Source: Magnetococcales bacterium (GTDB taxonomy: Bacteria > Pseudomonadota > Magnetococcia > Magnetococcales > UBA8363). From it: a DNA stretch of 33,585 bases. This document shows positions 25,062-33,585 of this stretch, piece by piece; the first letter of the stretch is position 1; every line of letters begins with the position of its first letter. Made by a program: the position numbers and the translations under genes. A model generated the notes under the pieces. That model was given only the letters and a program-made list of their open reading frames with translations. It was not told where the DNA came from and ran no database searches. The DNA is taken from contig JADFZF010000014.1 of assembly GCA_015232645.1 (NCBI GenBank), positions 1 to 33,585 of the forward strand. The letters run 5' to 3'.

Positions 25062-26260
25062 GGCGACATCCCGCGCAGTGCCAAACCCAGACTGATGGTA
25101 TAGTTGGTGGTCAGATCAATGGAAGGCCCTTTGGCATTCAGAGTACGTTTCAGCAGCCGGCTGGGATTGAAGATGGTCACCGGAAGGCCGAGGTTTTGTC
25201 CGATACGTTGATCGATCCCGGCGATGGCGGCACCGCCGCCGGTCAACTGGACCGCTTGCACCTGATCTCTTTGAACCCGAGACGATTGGAACATATCCAA
25301 GGATTGGCGAATCTGTTGCGCCAATTTTTCCTCGAACGGGAGGATGATAGTCTGCCAAGCCTCTTGAATCTGGGGCGAATCGGCCTGATCGGGAGAGAGG
25401 TGAAGGGTGTTTTGTACCTCATCCAAGGTCAATCCGGTTTGGTCCATGACATCGTTGACCATGGATCGGCAACCAAAGGCGACTTCCCGGGTATAATCGG
25501 CGTTACCGCCGACCAAAACGATGGTATTGAGATTTTGACTGCCGATATTGACGATGGCGATGATGGGATCGGTCGAACTTTTGACGGCATCGGGTTTCGA
25601 GACTGGCATTGACGATGAAGTGACCAGGCCTGTTTTCGTGGCCTCCGATGGTGGCTTGTTCTTGCGACCAGAAAACAACGCCTTCCAAGAGAAGACCTTT
25701 TTCTTTGATTTTCCCTTCGGGGTTTGATCGAATTCGACGTAGGCGTTGGCCAGGGAGAAGACATCCAGGTCCAGGATCAAAGGCAGGAGGCCGGCCTGCC
25801 GACAAATTTCCAATTTATCATTAACGAAATCTTTCTTGCAGGCGGTCAACAGTACGGCCATCTTGTCGTCAAAGTCGCCGATGATCTGGAAATCAATATA
25901 GACTTCATCGATATCGAAAGGGATATACTCTTCGGCTTCGAGCGCAATCTGGTCCTCAAGCTCCATCTCGGTCATCTGATCGACAAAAATTTTTTTGCAG
26001 ATCACCGAAGGGCCACCCACGGAAAGGGCAATCCTGTTGGTTGAGAATTTTCCTTCCTTGTGGAAGTTTCTGACGAACTGAGAGGCTTCATCGGATGCTT
26101 TCAGTTTGCCATCACTCAGAAGGGTTGGCGGCAGCAAGGCCTGATGCCAGCGGTGGAGTCGCCACTGATTTCCCGAAGGGCGAAGTTCCATGGCCCGTAT
26201 TGTCGCTGTCCCTATATCCAGGCCGACAATGGGTTTATATTTTGGGCCAAACAGGGACAT
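25058..26260 (-). CDS. pilM: Type IV pilus actin-like ATPase PilM
   Basis: 400 residues. Actin-like/FtsA-type fold with a phosphate-binding start (PIVGLDIGTATIRAMEL), the EYIPFDIDEVYIDF region and the second nucleotide loop (IIAIVNIGSQNLNTIVL), and an adenosine motif VQLTGGGAAIAGID. It is about 45 residues longer than usual because of a basic, Ser/Lys-rich insert at about 185-230 (GKSKKKVFSWKALFSGRKNK). First gene of pilM-N-O-P-Q-aroB, divergent from the PBP1A gene across 130 bases. Confidence 0.95.
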   Translation of the reverse strand: MSLFGPKYKPIVGLDIGTATIRAMELRPSGNQWRLHRWHQALLPPTLLSDGKLKASDEASQFVRNFHKEGKFSTNRIALSVGGPSVICKKIFVDQMTEMELEDQIALEAEEYIPFDIDEVYIDFQIIGDFDDKMAVLLTACKKDFVNDKLEICRQAGLLPLILDLDVFSLANAYVEFDQTPKGKSKKKVFSWKALFSGRKNKPPSEATKTGLVTSSSMPVSKPDAVKSSTDPIIAIVNIGSQNLNTIVLVGGNADYTREVAFGCRSMVNDVMDQTGLTLDEVQNTLHLSPDQADSPQIQEAWQTIILPFEEKLAQQIRQSLDMFQSSRVQRDQVQAVQLTGGGAAIAGIDQRIGQNLGLPVTIFNPSRLLKRTLNAKGPSIDLTTNYTISLGLALRGMSP

Positions 26261-26319
26261 GGTATATAGAGTTCCGCGAGCAGACTAAGGATGGTTCGGG
26301 TTATTCACGGCAACCTGCA

Positions 26320-26349
26320 ACTATAACCGATTTGGAAACAGGGGAACAA
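26320..26349 (-). promoter_or_regulatory. Putative sigma-70-type promoter of the pilM operon
   Basis: On the minus strand TTGTTC (26349-26344), 18 bases, TATAGT (26325-26320), about 60 bases before the pilM start. It is a moderate match to TTGACA/TATAAT, found only by eye in the divergent pilM/PBP1A spacer. Confidence 0.4.
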
Positions 26350-26390
26350 GTTTCATCGGTGAGGTTGGTTCCATTTTCATAGAGTCCGGG

Positions 26391-29105
26391 ATGGTTTCCA
26401 GAACAAACAAATACAAGAAACAGGCCAAAGCACCCGTCAAACAGTCGGCCCGACCGCCAGCCGCGGTTCCTGCCAAACAACCCAGCAACAAAGCCCCGAC
26501 AAAAAAGAAAAAGGGGCGGTTTTTGGGTTGTCTGTTCAACCTGTTTGCCTTGCTGCTGTTGTTATCGCTGGCCAGTGGGGTCGTGGGGTTACTGGTTTTT
26601 CGTCACTTTGCCCGGGGACTGCCATCTCTCGACGACCTGACTAATTATCAACCCAGTCTCGTCACCCGTATTTTTGCCCGAGATTACCAATTGTTGGGAG
26701 AATTCTACATCCAGAGGCGACAATTCGTCCCCATGAAAGATGTTCCTCCGATGTTGGTCAAGGCATTTTTAGCAGTGGAAGATTCCCGCTTCTACGAACA
26801 TTTCGGTATCGATCCGGTGGGCATCGCCCGAGCCGCCTTCGCCAACCTCGCCGCGGGGAGAGTCACTCAGGGGGCTTCCACCATTACCCAACAAGTCGCC
26901 CGCACCTTCCTACTGAGTTCCATCCGTACTTTTGATCGCAAGGTCAAGGAAATGATCCTCGCTTTGAGAATCGAGAAAAAATTCACCAAGGACGAAATTC
27001 TGGAACTTTATGTCAACCAGATCTATTTGGGGGCCGGGGCCTACGGTGTGGGATCGGCGTCGCGGATTTATTTTGATAAAGATGTTTCCGAACTCAATAT
27101 CGGTCAGATGGCTTTGCTGGCCGGACTTCCCAAAGCCCCCAGCCGATACAGCCCATGGCGCTACCCCGACCGGGCACGGGCCAGACAAAAACTGGTTCTG
27201 GGGCGGATGGTTGAAGTCGGACTGATCACCCAGGAACAGGCCGATTTATGGGCGGAACGAGATTTTGGCCTTGCCCGTCCGGAACGGCCTCTGGAACAGG
27301 TGGCCCCCCATTATCTGGAACATGTTCGTCGAACCATCCAGAACGATTGGGGTAATGGACAGTTGTATCGGGGGGGGCTTGATGTCTATACCGCCCTGGA
27401 TCCTGGGCTGCAGCGCTCCGCCTACAAAGCCATCCTGGACGGGTTGTCGGCGTATGATCGCCGCCATGGGTACCGGGGACCCATCGAGCATCTACCGAAT
27501 CCCCGACGCGAAGCGTTATTGGCCTGGGTGGCCCAACATCGCGAGGACAATCGTAACGTGAATGGTTACATCAAGGGAGTGGTGACGGCTGTAGCCAAAA
27601 AAAATGCCGGCGCCGCGGTCACTCTAGTGGAAGACGCGCGGGAAATCACCCTGACCATGGATGGCGTGCAATGGGCCAGAAGGCAGGTCGGGGACAAAAA
27701 GGCTTTAGGTCCTCCGGTCACCAAAATGGAAGATGTATTGGCGGTCGGTGATGTTATTTGGGTGGAACGGGATGAAAAGGGACAATCCTGGAAACTGGCT
27801 CAGGAAGCCCAGGCCGAAGCCGCCATGGTGGTCATGGATCCTCATACCGGACAACTGTTGGCCATGGTGGGGGGGCGCGATTTTGGCAAAAGCGAATTCA
27901 ATCGGGCGACTCAGGGCCGCCGGCAACCAGGATCAGCGTTTAAACCTTTCCTCTATGCCGCAGCTTTGGACCGTGGCTACAGTCCCACCACGAGGATTGA
28001 CGATAGCCCTCTGCCCATGGCCTATACCGATCCGGTGACCGGGGAGTTGAAAGAATGGCGTCCAGAAAATTATGAGCATAAGTTTTATGGCCCGACGACG
28101 CTGCGTGCCGCCCTGGCCCACTCCCGTAACTTGGTCACTATCCGTTTGGTGAAAAAAATCGGCCTCTTCAAGATTATCCCCATGTTACGCCGCTTTGGTC
28201 TGGATATTCCTCCAGAACGGAGAAACCTGTCCATTTCCCTGGGAACCTACGAATTCACCCCGCTGCAAATGGTGACCGGATTTTGCGCTTTTGCCAACGG
28301 TGGCAAGCTGGTGGAACCCGTGTACATTGCTCGCATTCAGGATCGGTATGGACGTACCGTCTACCGCCATCGGGGCGGTGACTGCCTTTTGTGCCATCAG
28401 GAGGCCAAGGCCATTGTTCTTAAATCCGCCGACTCCACTGACGAATCGGAAAAACAACCGACCATCTTTGGAAAAAGGGTTTTAGACCCCCCTACCGCCT
28501 ATCAGATCACCAGCCTGCTCAAGGGAGTGATCACCCATGGAACAGCGCGCAAGGCGTTGTCATTGGGACGGCCTTTGGCAGGCAAGACCGGGACCACCAA
28601 TGACATGCGCGATGCCTGGTTCATCGGTTTCAGCCCCGCCCTGGTCGCTGGGGTTTGGGTCGGCTTCGACGATTATGGCATGCTGGGCAATACCGAGACG
28701 GGTGCCATGGCAGCTTTGCCCATCTGGATGGATTTCATGCGTGAGGCCCTGAAGGAACAGCCTGCGACCGACTTCACCGTTCCTCCTGGCATCCAACTGG
28801 AACCGGTCTATGCCGAAACGGGTGAAATCGCCCAGCCCGACAGCAAAGGCATGGTCATGGAGGCCTTCAAGCCCGGTCAGTCTCCTTTGACCCCCGAGAG
28901 TCGCAGTCTTCCCTTTGGCAGTGATGATAGCGAAGGGATCGGAATGAACGGGGGCGCCGCCATTGGCGGTTCCGGAAGTTCGGGCATGACCAATGGTAGT
29001 AGCACCGGAGGTTTCGGCGGTGGGTCCAGTGGCAGTTTCGGCGGCGGGTCCGGCGGCGGGTCCGGTAGTGGCACGCTGCCCGGGATGGGTGATGGTCTTT
29101 ATTAA
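26391..29105 (+). CDS. mrcA: Penicillin-binding protein 1A (bifunctional glycosyltransferase/transpeptidase)
   Basis: 904-residue inner-membrane peptidoglycan synthase. A basic Ala/Pro/Lys-rich cytoplasmic end (1-42) and one membrane anchor (about 45-72) precede the glycosyltransferase domain with catalytic E130 in EDSRFYEHFG and GASTITQQVARTFLLS. An OB-like insert follows (about 345-480). The transpeptidase domain has S-x-x-K in PGSAFKPFLYAA, S-x-N in AHSRNLV, and K-T-G in AGKTGTTNDMRDAWF. The last 55 residues are almost only Gly, Ser, Met and Thr, an unusual tail. Start ATG has only a weak upstream site. Not co-transcribed with the divergent pil genes. Confidence 0.95.
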   Translation: MVSRTNKYKKQAKAPVKQSARPPAAVPAKQPSNKAPTKKKKGRFLGCLFNLFALLLLLSLASGVVGLLVFRHFARGLPSLDDLTNYQPSLVTRIFARDYQLLGEFYIQRRQFVPMKDVPPMLVKAFLAVEDSRFYEHFGIDPVGIARAAFANLAAGRVTQGASTITQQVARTFLLSSIRTFDRKVKEMILALRIEKKFTKDEILELYVNQIYLGAGAYGVGSASRIYFDKDVSELNIGQMALLAGLPKAPSRYSPWRYPDRARARQKLVLGRMVEVGLITQEQADLWAERDFGLARPERPLEQVAPHYLEHVRRTIQNDWGNGQLYRGGLDVYTALDPGLQRSAYKAILDGLSAYDRRHGYRGPIEHLPNPRREALLAWVAQHREDNRNVNGYIKGVVTAVAKKNAGAAVTLVEDAREITLTMDGVQWARRQVGDKKALGPPVTKMEDVLAVGDVIWVERDEKGQSWKLAQEAQAEAAMVVMDPHTGQLLAMVGGRDFGKSEFNRATQGRRQPGSAFKPFLYAAALDRGYSPTTRIDDSPLPMAYTDPVTGELKEWRPENYEHKFYGPTTLRAALAHSRNLVTIRLVKKIGLFKIIPMLRRFGLDIPPERRNLSISLGTYEFTPLQMVTGFCAFANGGKLVEPVYIARIQDRYGRTVYRHRGGDCLLCHQEAKAIVLKSADSTDESEKQPTIFGKRVLDPPTAYQITSLLKGVITHGTARKALSLGRPLAGKTGTTNDMRDAWFIGFSPALVAGVWVGFDDYGMLGNTETGAMAALPIWMDFMREALKEQPATDFTVPPGIQLEPVYAETGEIAQPDSKGMVMEAFKPGQSPLTPESRSLPFGSDDSEGIGMNGGAAIGGSGSSGMTNGSSTGGFGGGSSGSFGGGSGGGSGSGTLPGMGDGLY

Positions 29106-29192
29106 ACCGTCGGCGCAGATTTCGACCTTGTTTGCCAACGCTACAAGTTCTACCCCCTGCGTTTCTTGGGCATATGGGCTCGGAGGCTTGTT

Positions 29193-29954
29193 ATGATGGC
29201 CTTAGTCAGAAGATACCTCGGATCAACCTTATTTTTTCTGTTCCTGGTGATCGGCATCATCCTTTTTACCCTGGGGATTCTTTTGATCTGGCCCGTGACA
29301 ACACTCGGTCACCGGCGGGAGATCGCCAGAAAGTGGGCCGGCTACAACCGTCTCATTCTACGTTGGACTTGCGGTTTGACCGACCATGTTCAGGGCAGAG
29401 AACACCTGCCCAATCCCCCGTACCTCCTTTTCGTCAAACACCAATCGACCTGGGAAACCTTGACCATGCATGCCATGTTTCCCGTCTTTGTCCTGGTATT
29501 GAAAAAAAGCCTTCTGCATATTCCGTTTTTTGGCTGGTCGCTACGTGCCACCAGGCAAATCGCCATTGATCGCGATCTGGGTATCCAAGCCATGCACCTC
29601 GTTCATCATCGTGGCCTGGAAGAGTTCCACCGCGGCGTGTCTGTTCTGGTGTTCCCAGAAGGAACCCGAGTGGCTCCGGGTCAGGTTGGAAAATATAACG
29701 CCGGTGGTGTTTTGCTGGCTATCGAAGCGGGGGTTCCCGTGGTCCCGGTAGCCCATAATGGCGGCACCTTTTGGGGCCGGCGGTCGTTCATGATCCATCC
29801 CGGGGTCATCCAAATCCGTATCGGACCCGCCATCCCAACCAAAGGCTTGGAGAAAAAGGATCGAAAAAAAGTGCTCGAGCTGGCCAGAGAAAGCGTGGAA
29901 ACAATGATGGACCAAATTCAAAATCCGCTCTCCCAAAACCACCATCATACTTAA
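29193..29954 (+). CDS. plsC: 1-acyl-sn-glycerol-3-phosphate acyltransferase
   Basis: 253 residues. An N-terminal membrane helix (about 8-35) leads to the LPLAT domain: motif I K-H-Q-S-T-W-E (HX4E form, known in some PlsC proteins instead of HX4D), the acyl-acceptor region, and motif III VFPEGTR with its P-E-G-T-R. It should transfer an acyl chain to lysophosphatidic acid to make phosphatidic acid. GGAGG six bases before the ATG at 29193 decides the start over an in-frame TTG at 29166. It follows PBP1A by 87 bases on the same strand and may share its transcript. Confidence 0.92.
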   Translation: MMALVRRYLGSTLFFLFLVIGIILFTLGILLIWPVTTLGHRREIARKWAGYNRLILRWTCGLTDHVQGREHLPNPPYLLFVKHQSTWETLTMHAMFPVFVLVLKKSLLHIPFFGWSLRATRQIAIDRDLGIQAMHLVHHRGLEEFHRGVSVLVFPEGTRVAPGQVGKYNAGGVLLAIEAGVPVVPVAHNGGTFWGRRSFMIHPGVIQIRIGPAIPTKGLEKKDRKKVLELARESVETMMDQIQNPLSQNHHHT

Positions 29955-30151
29955 TCGGCTACCCAATGTGTCCGCCAAGTTTTGCCGCGCCTATCCGTGC
30001 GGTGTTCCCGTAAAAAAATACTGCCGCTGGGTCCGAGAGGGTGCAAGGGTGGGAACGAAAACTAAAAGCTCCCGATTTTCCTCACTCCCTCTCACGAGGC
30101 CCATTTTTTCCTGCTCCAGACAATAATTGCTTCCTGGAATAAAGAAAAAAA

Positions 30152-30193
30152 TCATTCAGCCTTCGGCCTTCGTCCCCAAACACCCCAGAATGA
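30152..30193. repeat. REP-like imperfect inverted repeat
   Basis: In the 430-base gene-free stretch after plsC, TCATTC (30152-30157) pairs with GAATGA (30188-30193), enclosing GCC-TTC-GGC and flanked by GGCCTT repeats. The phrase resembles short dispersed palindromic elements with a GTCATTC core. A second small inverted repeat (ACCAATTAG/CTAATGGGT, 30211-30232) follows. The rest of the stretch shows nothing I can name. Confidence 0.35.
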
Positions 30194-30384
30194 CGGCCTT
30201 CCCTTCTTATACCAATTAGCAATCTAATGGGTAATTTTAGCGATGTCGGGAAAGCAGGTCATTGAGTGGATTTTTTCTGACTATTCGCTCAATTGATTCG
30301 TAAGCGCCGAACGAACCCCAGGGTTCCAAAGATTTTCCAAATCCACGATTCTCGTTCCATATTTCCAACACAAGGGAGGAAGAT

Positions 30385-30678
30385 ATGGATGCGAGAACGC
30401 TGGATGGGGTTGGATTGACAACCCTGCAAAATTTTTGGATCAAGCATGCCCGGCAATGCGAGGAGTTGTCCGGTGGAACGGTCAAAGAGTACGCCCTGAA
30501 GAATGGCCTGGAGCCCCAGGATCTCTATCGTTGGCGAAGCTGGTTTCGGAAAAATGGACTATTGAAGACCAGCAAAAAAGTCTTCAGTGAGATCCCAAAC
30601 GCAGCCACAGTTGAAGACTTCGAGACACTTCTCCCCTGGAATGTTAAAAAAAATTCGGAGAAAAGCAAGACACCTTGA
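30385..30678 (+). CDS. IS66-type accessory protein (TnpA-like), orphan
   Basis: 97 residues with the pattern of the small first gene of IS66 elements: FWIKHARQCEELSGG, TVKEYALKNGLEPQDLYRW and RSWFRKNGLL form a helix-turn-helix that is expected to bind the element. The start has GGGAGGAAG seven to ten bases upstream. The partner genes tnpB and tnpC are absent; immediately downstream lies the 3' end of another transposase remnant. It is therefore probably a leftover, although a free-standing DNA-binding protein cannot be excluded. Confidence 0.6.
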   Translation: MDARTLDGVGLTTLQNFWIKHARQCEELSGGTVKEYALKNGLEPQDLYRWRSWFRKNGLLKTSKKVFSEIPNAATVEDFETLLPWNVKKNSEKSKTP

Positions 30679-30687
30679 GAACGGCGT

Positions 30688-31444
30688 TCATTCGGCGCTT
30701 ACTCCTTTTTTGGGTTTGCGTCCACCGCGTCCGAAGGGAACCGGTTCTGGAAATTCAAACAGTCGCATATCCATACGCAATCGAGAAATCAACACCCCCC
30801 TTTTTTTGTACCGCCAAACCGAGGGATACACTGGCAAATACACCGTCTCCGGTCAGAAACCATCGCCTGCCACGGCACCATCTGGCAATCATCCACACCA
30901 TGATTTTTGTCCGGTCGATGACCGTTTTATGCCGGCGTCCTCTTTTTTGTGCCGCCTTTTCCGATGATGCCGAAATCGTCAAAAACGGCAAAGCCCATGG
31001 TCGACGACTCCATGGCAACGGTACCAACAGCACCATTGAAAACGACATCGGCCCCAAGCATTCTACGACATACTTTTCTGACGACCGGACAGGATCCCGC
31101 CAGGCTCCAATGTCCCGAATGCGCAGACCTTTTCGTCGCTCAATGGTATCATCCACGCCAATCAGGATCGGCGGAAAGGGCGGCAATAACGCAATCAGGA
31201 GGCCAAACAGGATCTTCGCACCCTGCAAGCCGTACCACTTGGCTCGATTGAGCACCCGACGGTATTTCTCAAACCTCTTGTCTTCGCCAAGTCCCATGAT
31301 ACGTAGAGCGGATACGACCGTTCGTGGACCATGGCAAAGGATGGCGCCGGCAAGCAGAACCCGAGCGTGATTCCAGACGGGCCTGGAAAACAGTTTCGCA
31401 AACGGGGTCAAAACGGTTACGATGATATCCGGCAGGGAGGGCAT
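30688..31444 (-). pseudogene. IS701-like DDE transposase, frameshifted and truncated
   Basis: The frame starts at ATG 31444 with AGGAAG before it and reads MPSLPDIIVTVLTPFAKLFS, RTVVSALRIMGL, FEKYRRVLNRAKWYGL, and the catalytic-type VDDTIERRKGLRI, then GDGVFASVSLGLAV. These are hallmark blocks of the IS701-type family. At an A7-G6 run (30807-30795 on the minus strand) the frame breaks to a stop at 30755; removing one base restores it as VLISRLRMDMRLFEFPEPV and GRGGRKPKKG, which fits homologs, to a stop at 30688. About 40 percent of the protein is then missing. So one frameshift plus a 3' truncation, next to the IS66-type gene. Confidence 0.75.
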
Positions 31445-31556
31445 GGTATTCTTCCTGAAAAAGGTTTCGGTGCCTTTCAGGATATCATGTCCCTCGCTGC
31501 CAAGTTATCAAAATATAGGAATGGCCAAAGTCGAGACACAATGCAATGACGTATTA

Positions 31557-31573
31557 TGTAGCGTTCAGCTACA
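31557..31573. repeat. Small inverted repeat upstream of the IS701-like remnant
   Basis: TGTAGC-GTTCA-GCTACA, a perfect 6-bp inverted repeat 113 bases upstream of the transposase start. It may lie at or near the element's outer end; the opposite end is missing, so no terminal repeat pair can be confirmed. Between 31445 and 31785 I see no other feature. Confidence 0.3.
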
Positions 31574-31785
31574 ATTTTTGCCGGCCCGTGCGGACATTAC
31601 GTATCAACGGAAACCATGGGAAATGGAACCCCCGAACACCGGCCATGGTTGCTGGCCTTGCCGACCATGTCTGGACGGTTCATGAATGGATTTCGTTTCC
31701 ATCTCGACCGGCTAGGTTAATGTAAGGCACTACCGATAATTCGATACGTTCCTGGAATTTGGCAAGTCCCTCTGAGGAGAACAAA

Positions 31786-32721
31786 ATGACAAAAAATTAT
31801 ATTATTTATGCTTTGGATCGTATCTACCGAAGTATTTTCCCGTCACGACAATTAAAAATCAATGATTTTTATATTCAGGCAACAACAAACCATCCCTTAC
31901 AATATTATAAAAAAAATTTCAACTATTATGATAATTTTCTTGGGTGTCTTTGTTCACTTTTCCGTGATGGAGATGTTATTATTGATATAGGCGCGAATAT
32001 TGGTGATTCTGCCTTTCATATGCTTTCCGCTCGACCTAACTTAGAGGTTATATGTGTTGAACCAAGTGTAGACTTCTTTGCTATACTAGACATGAACATG
32101 AAAAACTTAAGGGAACTTGGCAAACAAGTGAAGCTTGTCAATGCTTTTATCTCTAACAAAAATTCTGAACTTTTCATGGTGTATAACAAAGAGCGTTCGT
32201 CAGGTCATGCCAGTTCAAGTTCTAATTTTGCCCCCCCACCCCAAGAAAAAACTTTGACATATACAGATTTGTTGGAAAAAGTTAACGTTATTTCGCCGCG
32301 ATTTGTTAAAATCGATACCGATGGTTATGATTACAAAGTTCTAAATAGTATTGCTGATTTTCATATCAATCACTCAAGCAAACCCTGTCCCCCGATCTTT
32401 TTTGAATTTATTACCTACTTAGAGGGTGAAGAAATGTCGAATGAAGAGAGAAAGGTAAGGGGGGGAAAATATATGGATGCGGTTAAGAATCTAATGAACC
32501 ATGGATGGGGATATTTTGTTGCCTTTGATAATTTTGGCTCTCCAATTCTTGCACATACTGATCCTAATCTACTTAAACAACTTACCGATTATTGTCGTAT
32601 TTCAAGAATAAACAACAACCATATACCGTATTACTTTATTGATGTTCTACTGTATAACGAATCCGATGTTGATTTAGTTAGCAATGCCATTTATCAATTA
32701 ATTGATGAAGTATGGCCGTAG
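31786..32721 (+). CDS. FkbM-type methyltransferase, AT-rich
   Basis: 311 residues. SAM-binding motif VIIDIGANIGDSAFHM and acidic VICVEPSVDFF, then FVKIDTDGYDYKVL, the hallmark of the FkbM family, which methylates sugars or polyketide oxygens, often in surface glycan clusters. CTGAGGAGAACAAA gives a good ribosome binding site for the ATG at 31786. Codon use and base composition are clearly more AT-rich than the neighbours (many TTT, ATT, AAT, TAT codons). It lies between two transposase remnants, so lateral acquisition is likely. No other glycan gene is adjacent. Confidence 0.85.
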   Translation: MTKNYIIYALDRIYRSIFPSRQLKINDFYIQATTNHPLQYYKKNFNYYDNFLGCLCSLFRDGDVIIDIGANIGDSAFHMLSARPNLEVICVEPSVDFFAILDMNMKNLRELGKQVKLVNAFISNKNSELFMVYNKERSSGHASSSSNFAPPPQEKTLTYTDLLEKVNVISPRFVKIDTDGYDYKVLNSIADFHINHSSKPCPPIFFEFITYLEGEEMSNEERKVRGGKYMDAVKNLMNHGWGYFVAFDNFGSPILAHTDPNLLKQLTDYCRISRINNNHIPYYFIDVLLYNESDVDLVSNAIYQLIDEVWP

Positions 32722-32857
32722 TCGTTCGTAACCCAGGGCCACGTCAAGCCTGTTGAAAACCTATTGATATGATACGGTAGAGCATCATCCCTGACCTACT
32801 TGCCGATCTTCGTGTATATCTGGGGCAGGGACTCGTCAAAGTCGGTTGGCGCATGCG

Positions 32858-33180
32858 TCACACTCCCAAGAGGCGCAGGGATTGCCATGGTTTGGCGACA
32901 AGTTCTCTGTTGGCAGAGGCGATATCCTGGCATCCTGCCAACCTGAGAAGGCTCATGGCGAGATTGCGCTGGCACGCCATCATTTGAGGACCATGGCCGG
33001 TACGGATTTGGGAACGATCCTCGTCGAAAGTGACATCACGTTTCCTGCGTGGCACCCCGGAGGGTTTTGCCGTCGATGGCAACCGGGTCAGAGGGATCGG
33101 CCAGGGAGAACAGCCATTGCCCGATCACCTCGTCCACTGTCCGCACATTGATCTCTTGCAAAACTCTGCGAGCGGACGGA
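32858..33180 (-). pseudogene. ISAs1-type transposase, internally deleted
   Basis: Two fragments in different frames. The 5' piece has VDEVIGQWLFSL and VAIDGKTLRGA (the family's N-terminal DGKTLRG motif); it stops at 33036. The 3' piece has DVTFDEDRSQIRTG, ACQRNLAMSLLRLAG and a natural-looking end LRLLGV. The middle third to half of the enzyme, including catalytic residues, is missing between them, so this is a dead remnant whose true ends remain. The 5' edge at about 33180 is approximate and overlaps the next frame. Confidence 0.65.
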
Positions 33181-33585
33181 GATCGCGATTGCGAAAGCCC
33201 TGTATGGTGAACTCGCCACGGCTGACCGCTGTGAGCCAACGAGCATCATCCAAAGGATAGGGGTTGATTGCCCTTGTCCGTCTGCCGTTCGAAATCACTG
33301 GACGACACACCCGATCCGCCAGTTCTCCGAGGGAGGTGGTATCCTCTACCGAGGCAATGGCTTGCAGGTAACGGTTGTTGGCCGCTTGCGAGACCTCGGC
33401 CCGGCGATGCAGATCAGCGATTCCCTTGCGCATGGGAAGCCACGCCCGGGGGGCGTCAGGGGTTCCCTCTGGAGTTCGGAACGCCTTGAACCCCGCTGGA
33501 TCGTTGATGGCGGTTTCCACCCGAAGGACACTGCCCTGCTTGTCGTACATTTTTACCGAATTCCGCCCCAGGCGATGCTTGATGC
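33125..33585 (-). CDS. Unrecognised protein, C-terminal part, runs off the right edge
   Basis: The frame continues beyond the window (the last visible codons read IKHRLGRNSVKMYDKQGSVLRV). Its phrases LHRRAEVSQAANNRYLQAI, VCRPVISNGRRTRAINPYPL and RGEFTIQGFRNRDLRPL look like a conserved bacterial protein I cannot name. After FRNRDLRPL the reading frame enters the ISAs1-type sequence, so the natural end was probably replaced. About 153 codons are visible. Confidence 0.5.
   Translation of the reverse strand, partial: IKHRLGRNSVKMYDKQGSVLRVETAINDPAGFKAFRTPEGTPDAPRAWLPMRKGIADLHRRAEVSQAANNRYLQAIASVEDTTSLGELADRVCRPVISNGRRTRAINPYPLDDARWLTAVSRGEFTIQGFRNRDLRPLAEFCKRSMCGQWTR

Noticed and set aside
1-33585. 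CRISPR array, tRNA or rRNA genes.
   Set aside because: No regularly spaced short direct repeats and no cloverleaf or rRNA-like stretches were seen by reading; a dedicated scan with tRNA and CRISPR software would settle this.

Overview
The window looks like chromosomal DNA of a motile, Gram-negative proteobacterium of moderate to high GC. It carries lipoproteins, an outer-membrane TolC-type protein, a type IV pilus secretin operon, flagellar export genes, chemotaxis genes and three tandem flagellins. Many flagellin copies with short variable regions, a CheX-type protein and pilMNOPQ next to aroB would suit a magnetotactic Magnetococcales-like lineage. That assignment is an inference from gene content; no marker gene such as 16S rRNA or a mam gene is present.

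Layout: 1-5150 holds a minus-strand LEA-like lipoprotein, a divergent HD-GYP protein, and an overlapping TolC-type lipoprotein/membrane-fusion pair with no inner-membrane partner in view. 5316-7481 is fliQ-fliR-flhB on the minus strand. 7642-9474 has an AI-2E/PerM-type membrane protein and a divergent exported coiled-coil protein. 9509-11576 is cheB-cheR on the minus strand. 11898-15300 is a flagellin cluster: two sigma-28-like promoters, a long leader with hairpins, three 296-residue paralogs separated by a duplicated structured spacer, and a strong closing hairpin. 15383-18659 has an agmatinase, a NodB-like deacetylase-type protein and a methyltransferase. 19064-19552 is cheX. 19778-26260 is the minus-strand run pilM-N-O-P-Q-aroB with mostly overlapping start and stop codons. 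A class A penicillin-binding protein (PBP1A) and a plsC acyltransferase follow on the plus strand.

From about 30150 to the right edge the character changes. This part holds an IS66-type accessory gene without its partners, a frameshifted and truncated IS701-like transposase, an AT-rich FkbM-type methyltransferase gene, an internally deleted ISAs1-type transposase, and an unrecognised gene running off the edge. It reads as an accessory region built by successive insertions and deletions.

The genes fit a surface-motility theme. FliQ/FliR/FlhB export the flagellins; CheB, CheR and CheX tune the chemotaxis signal; PilMNOPQ form the alignment complex and outer-membrane pore of the type IV pilus; the HD-GYP protein probably degrades cyclic-di-GMP, which often switches between these lifestyles. 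I found no clearly new multi-gene system. The strongest unexplained structure is the regulatory and repeat architecture around the three flagellins.
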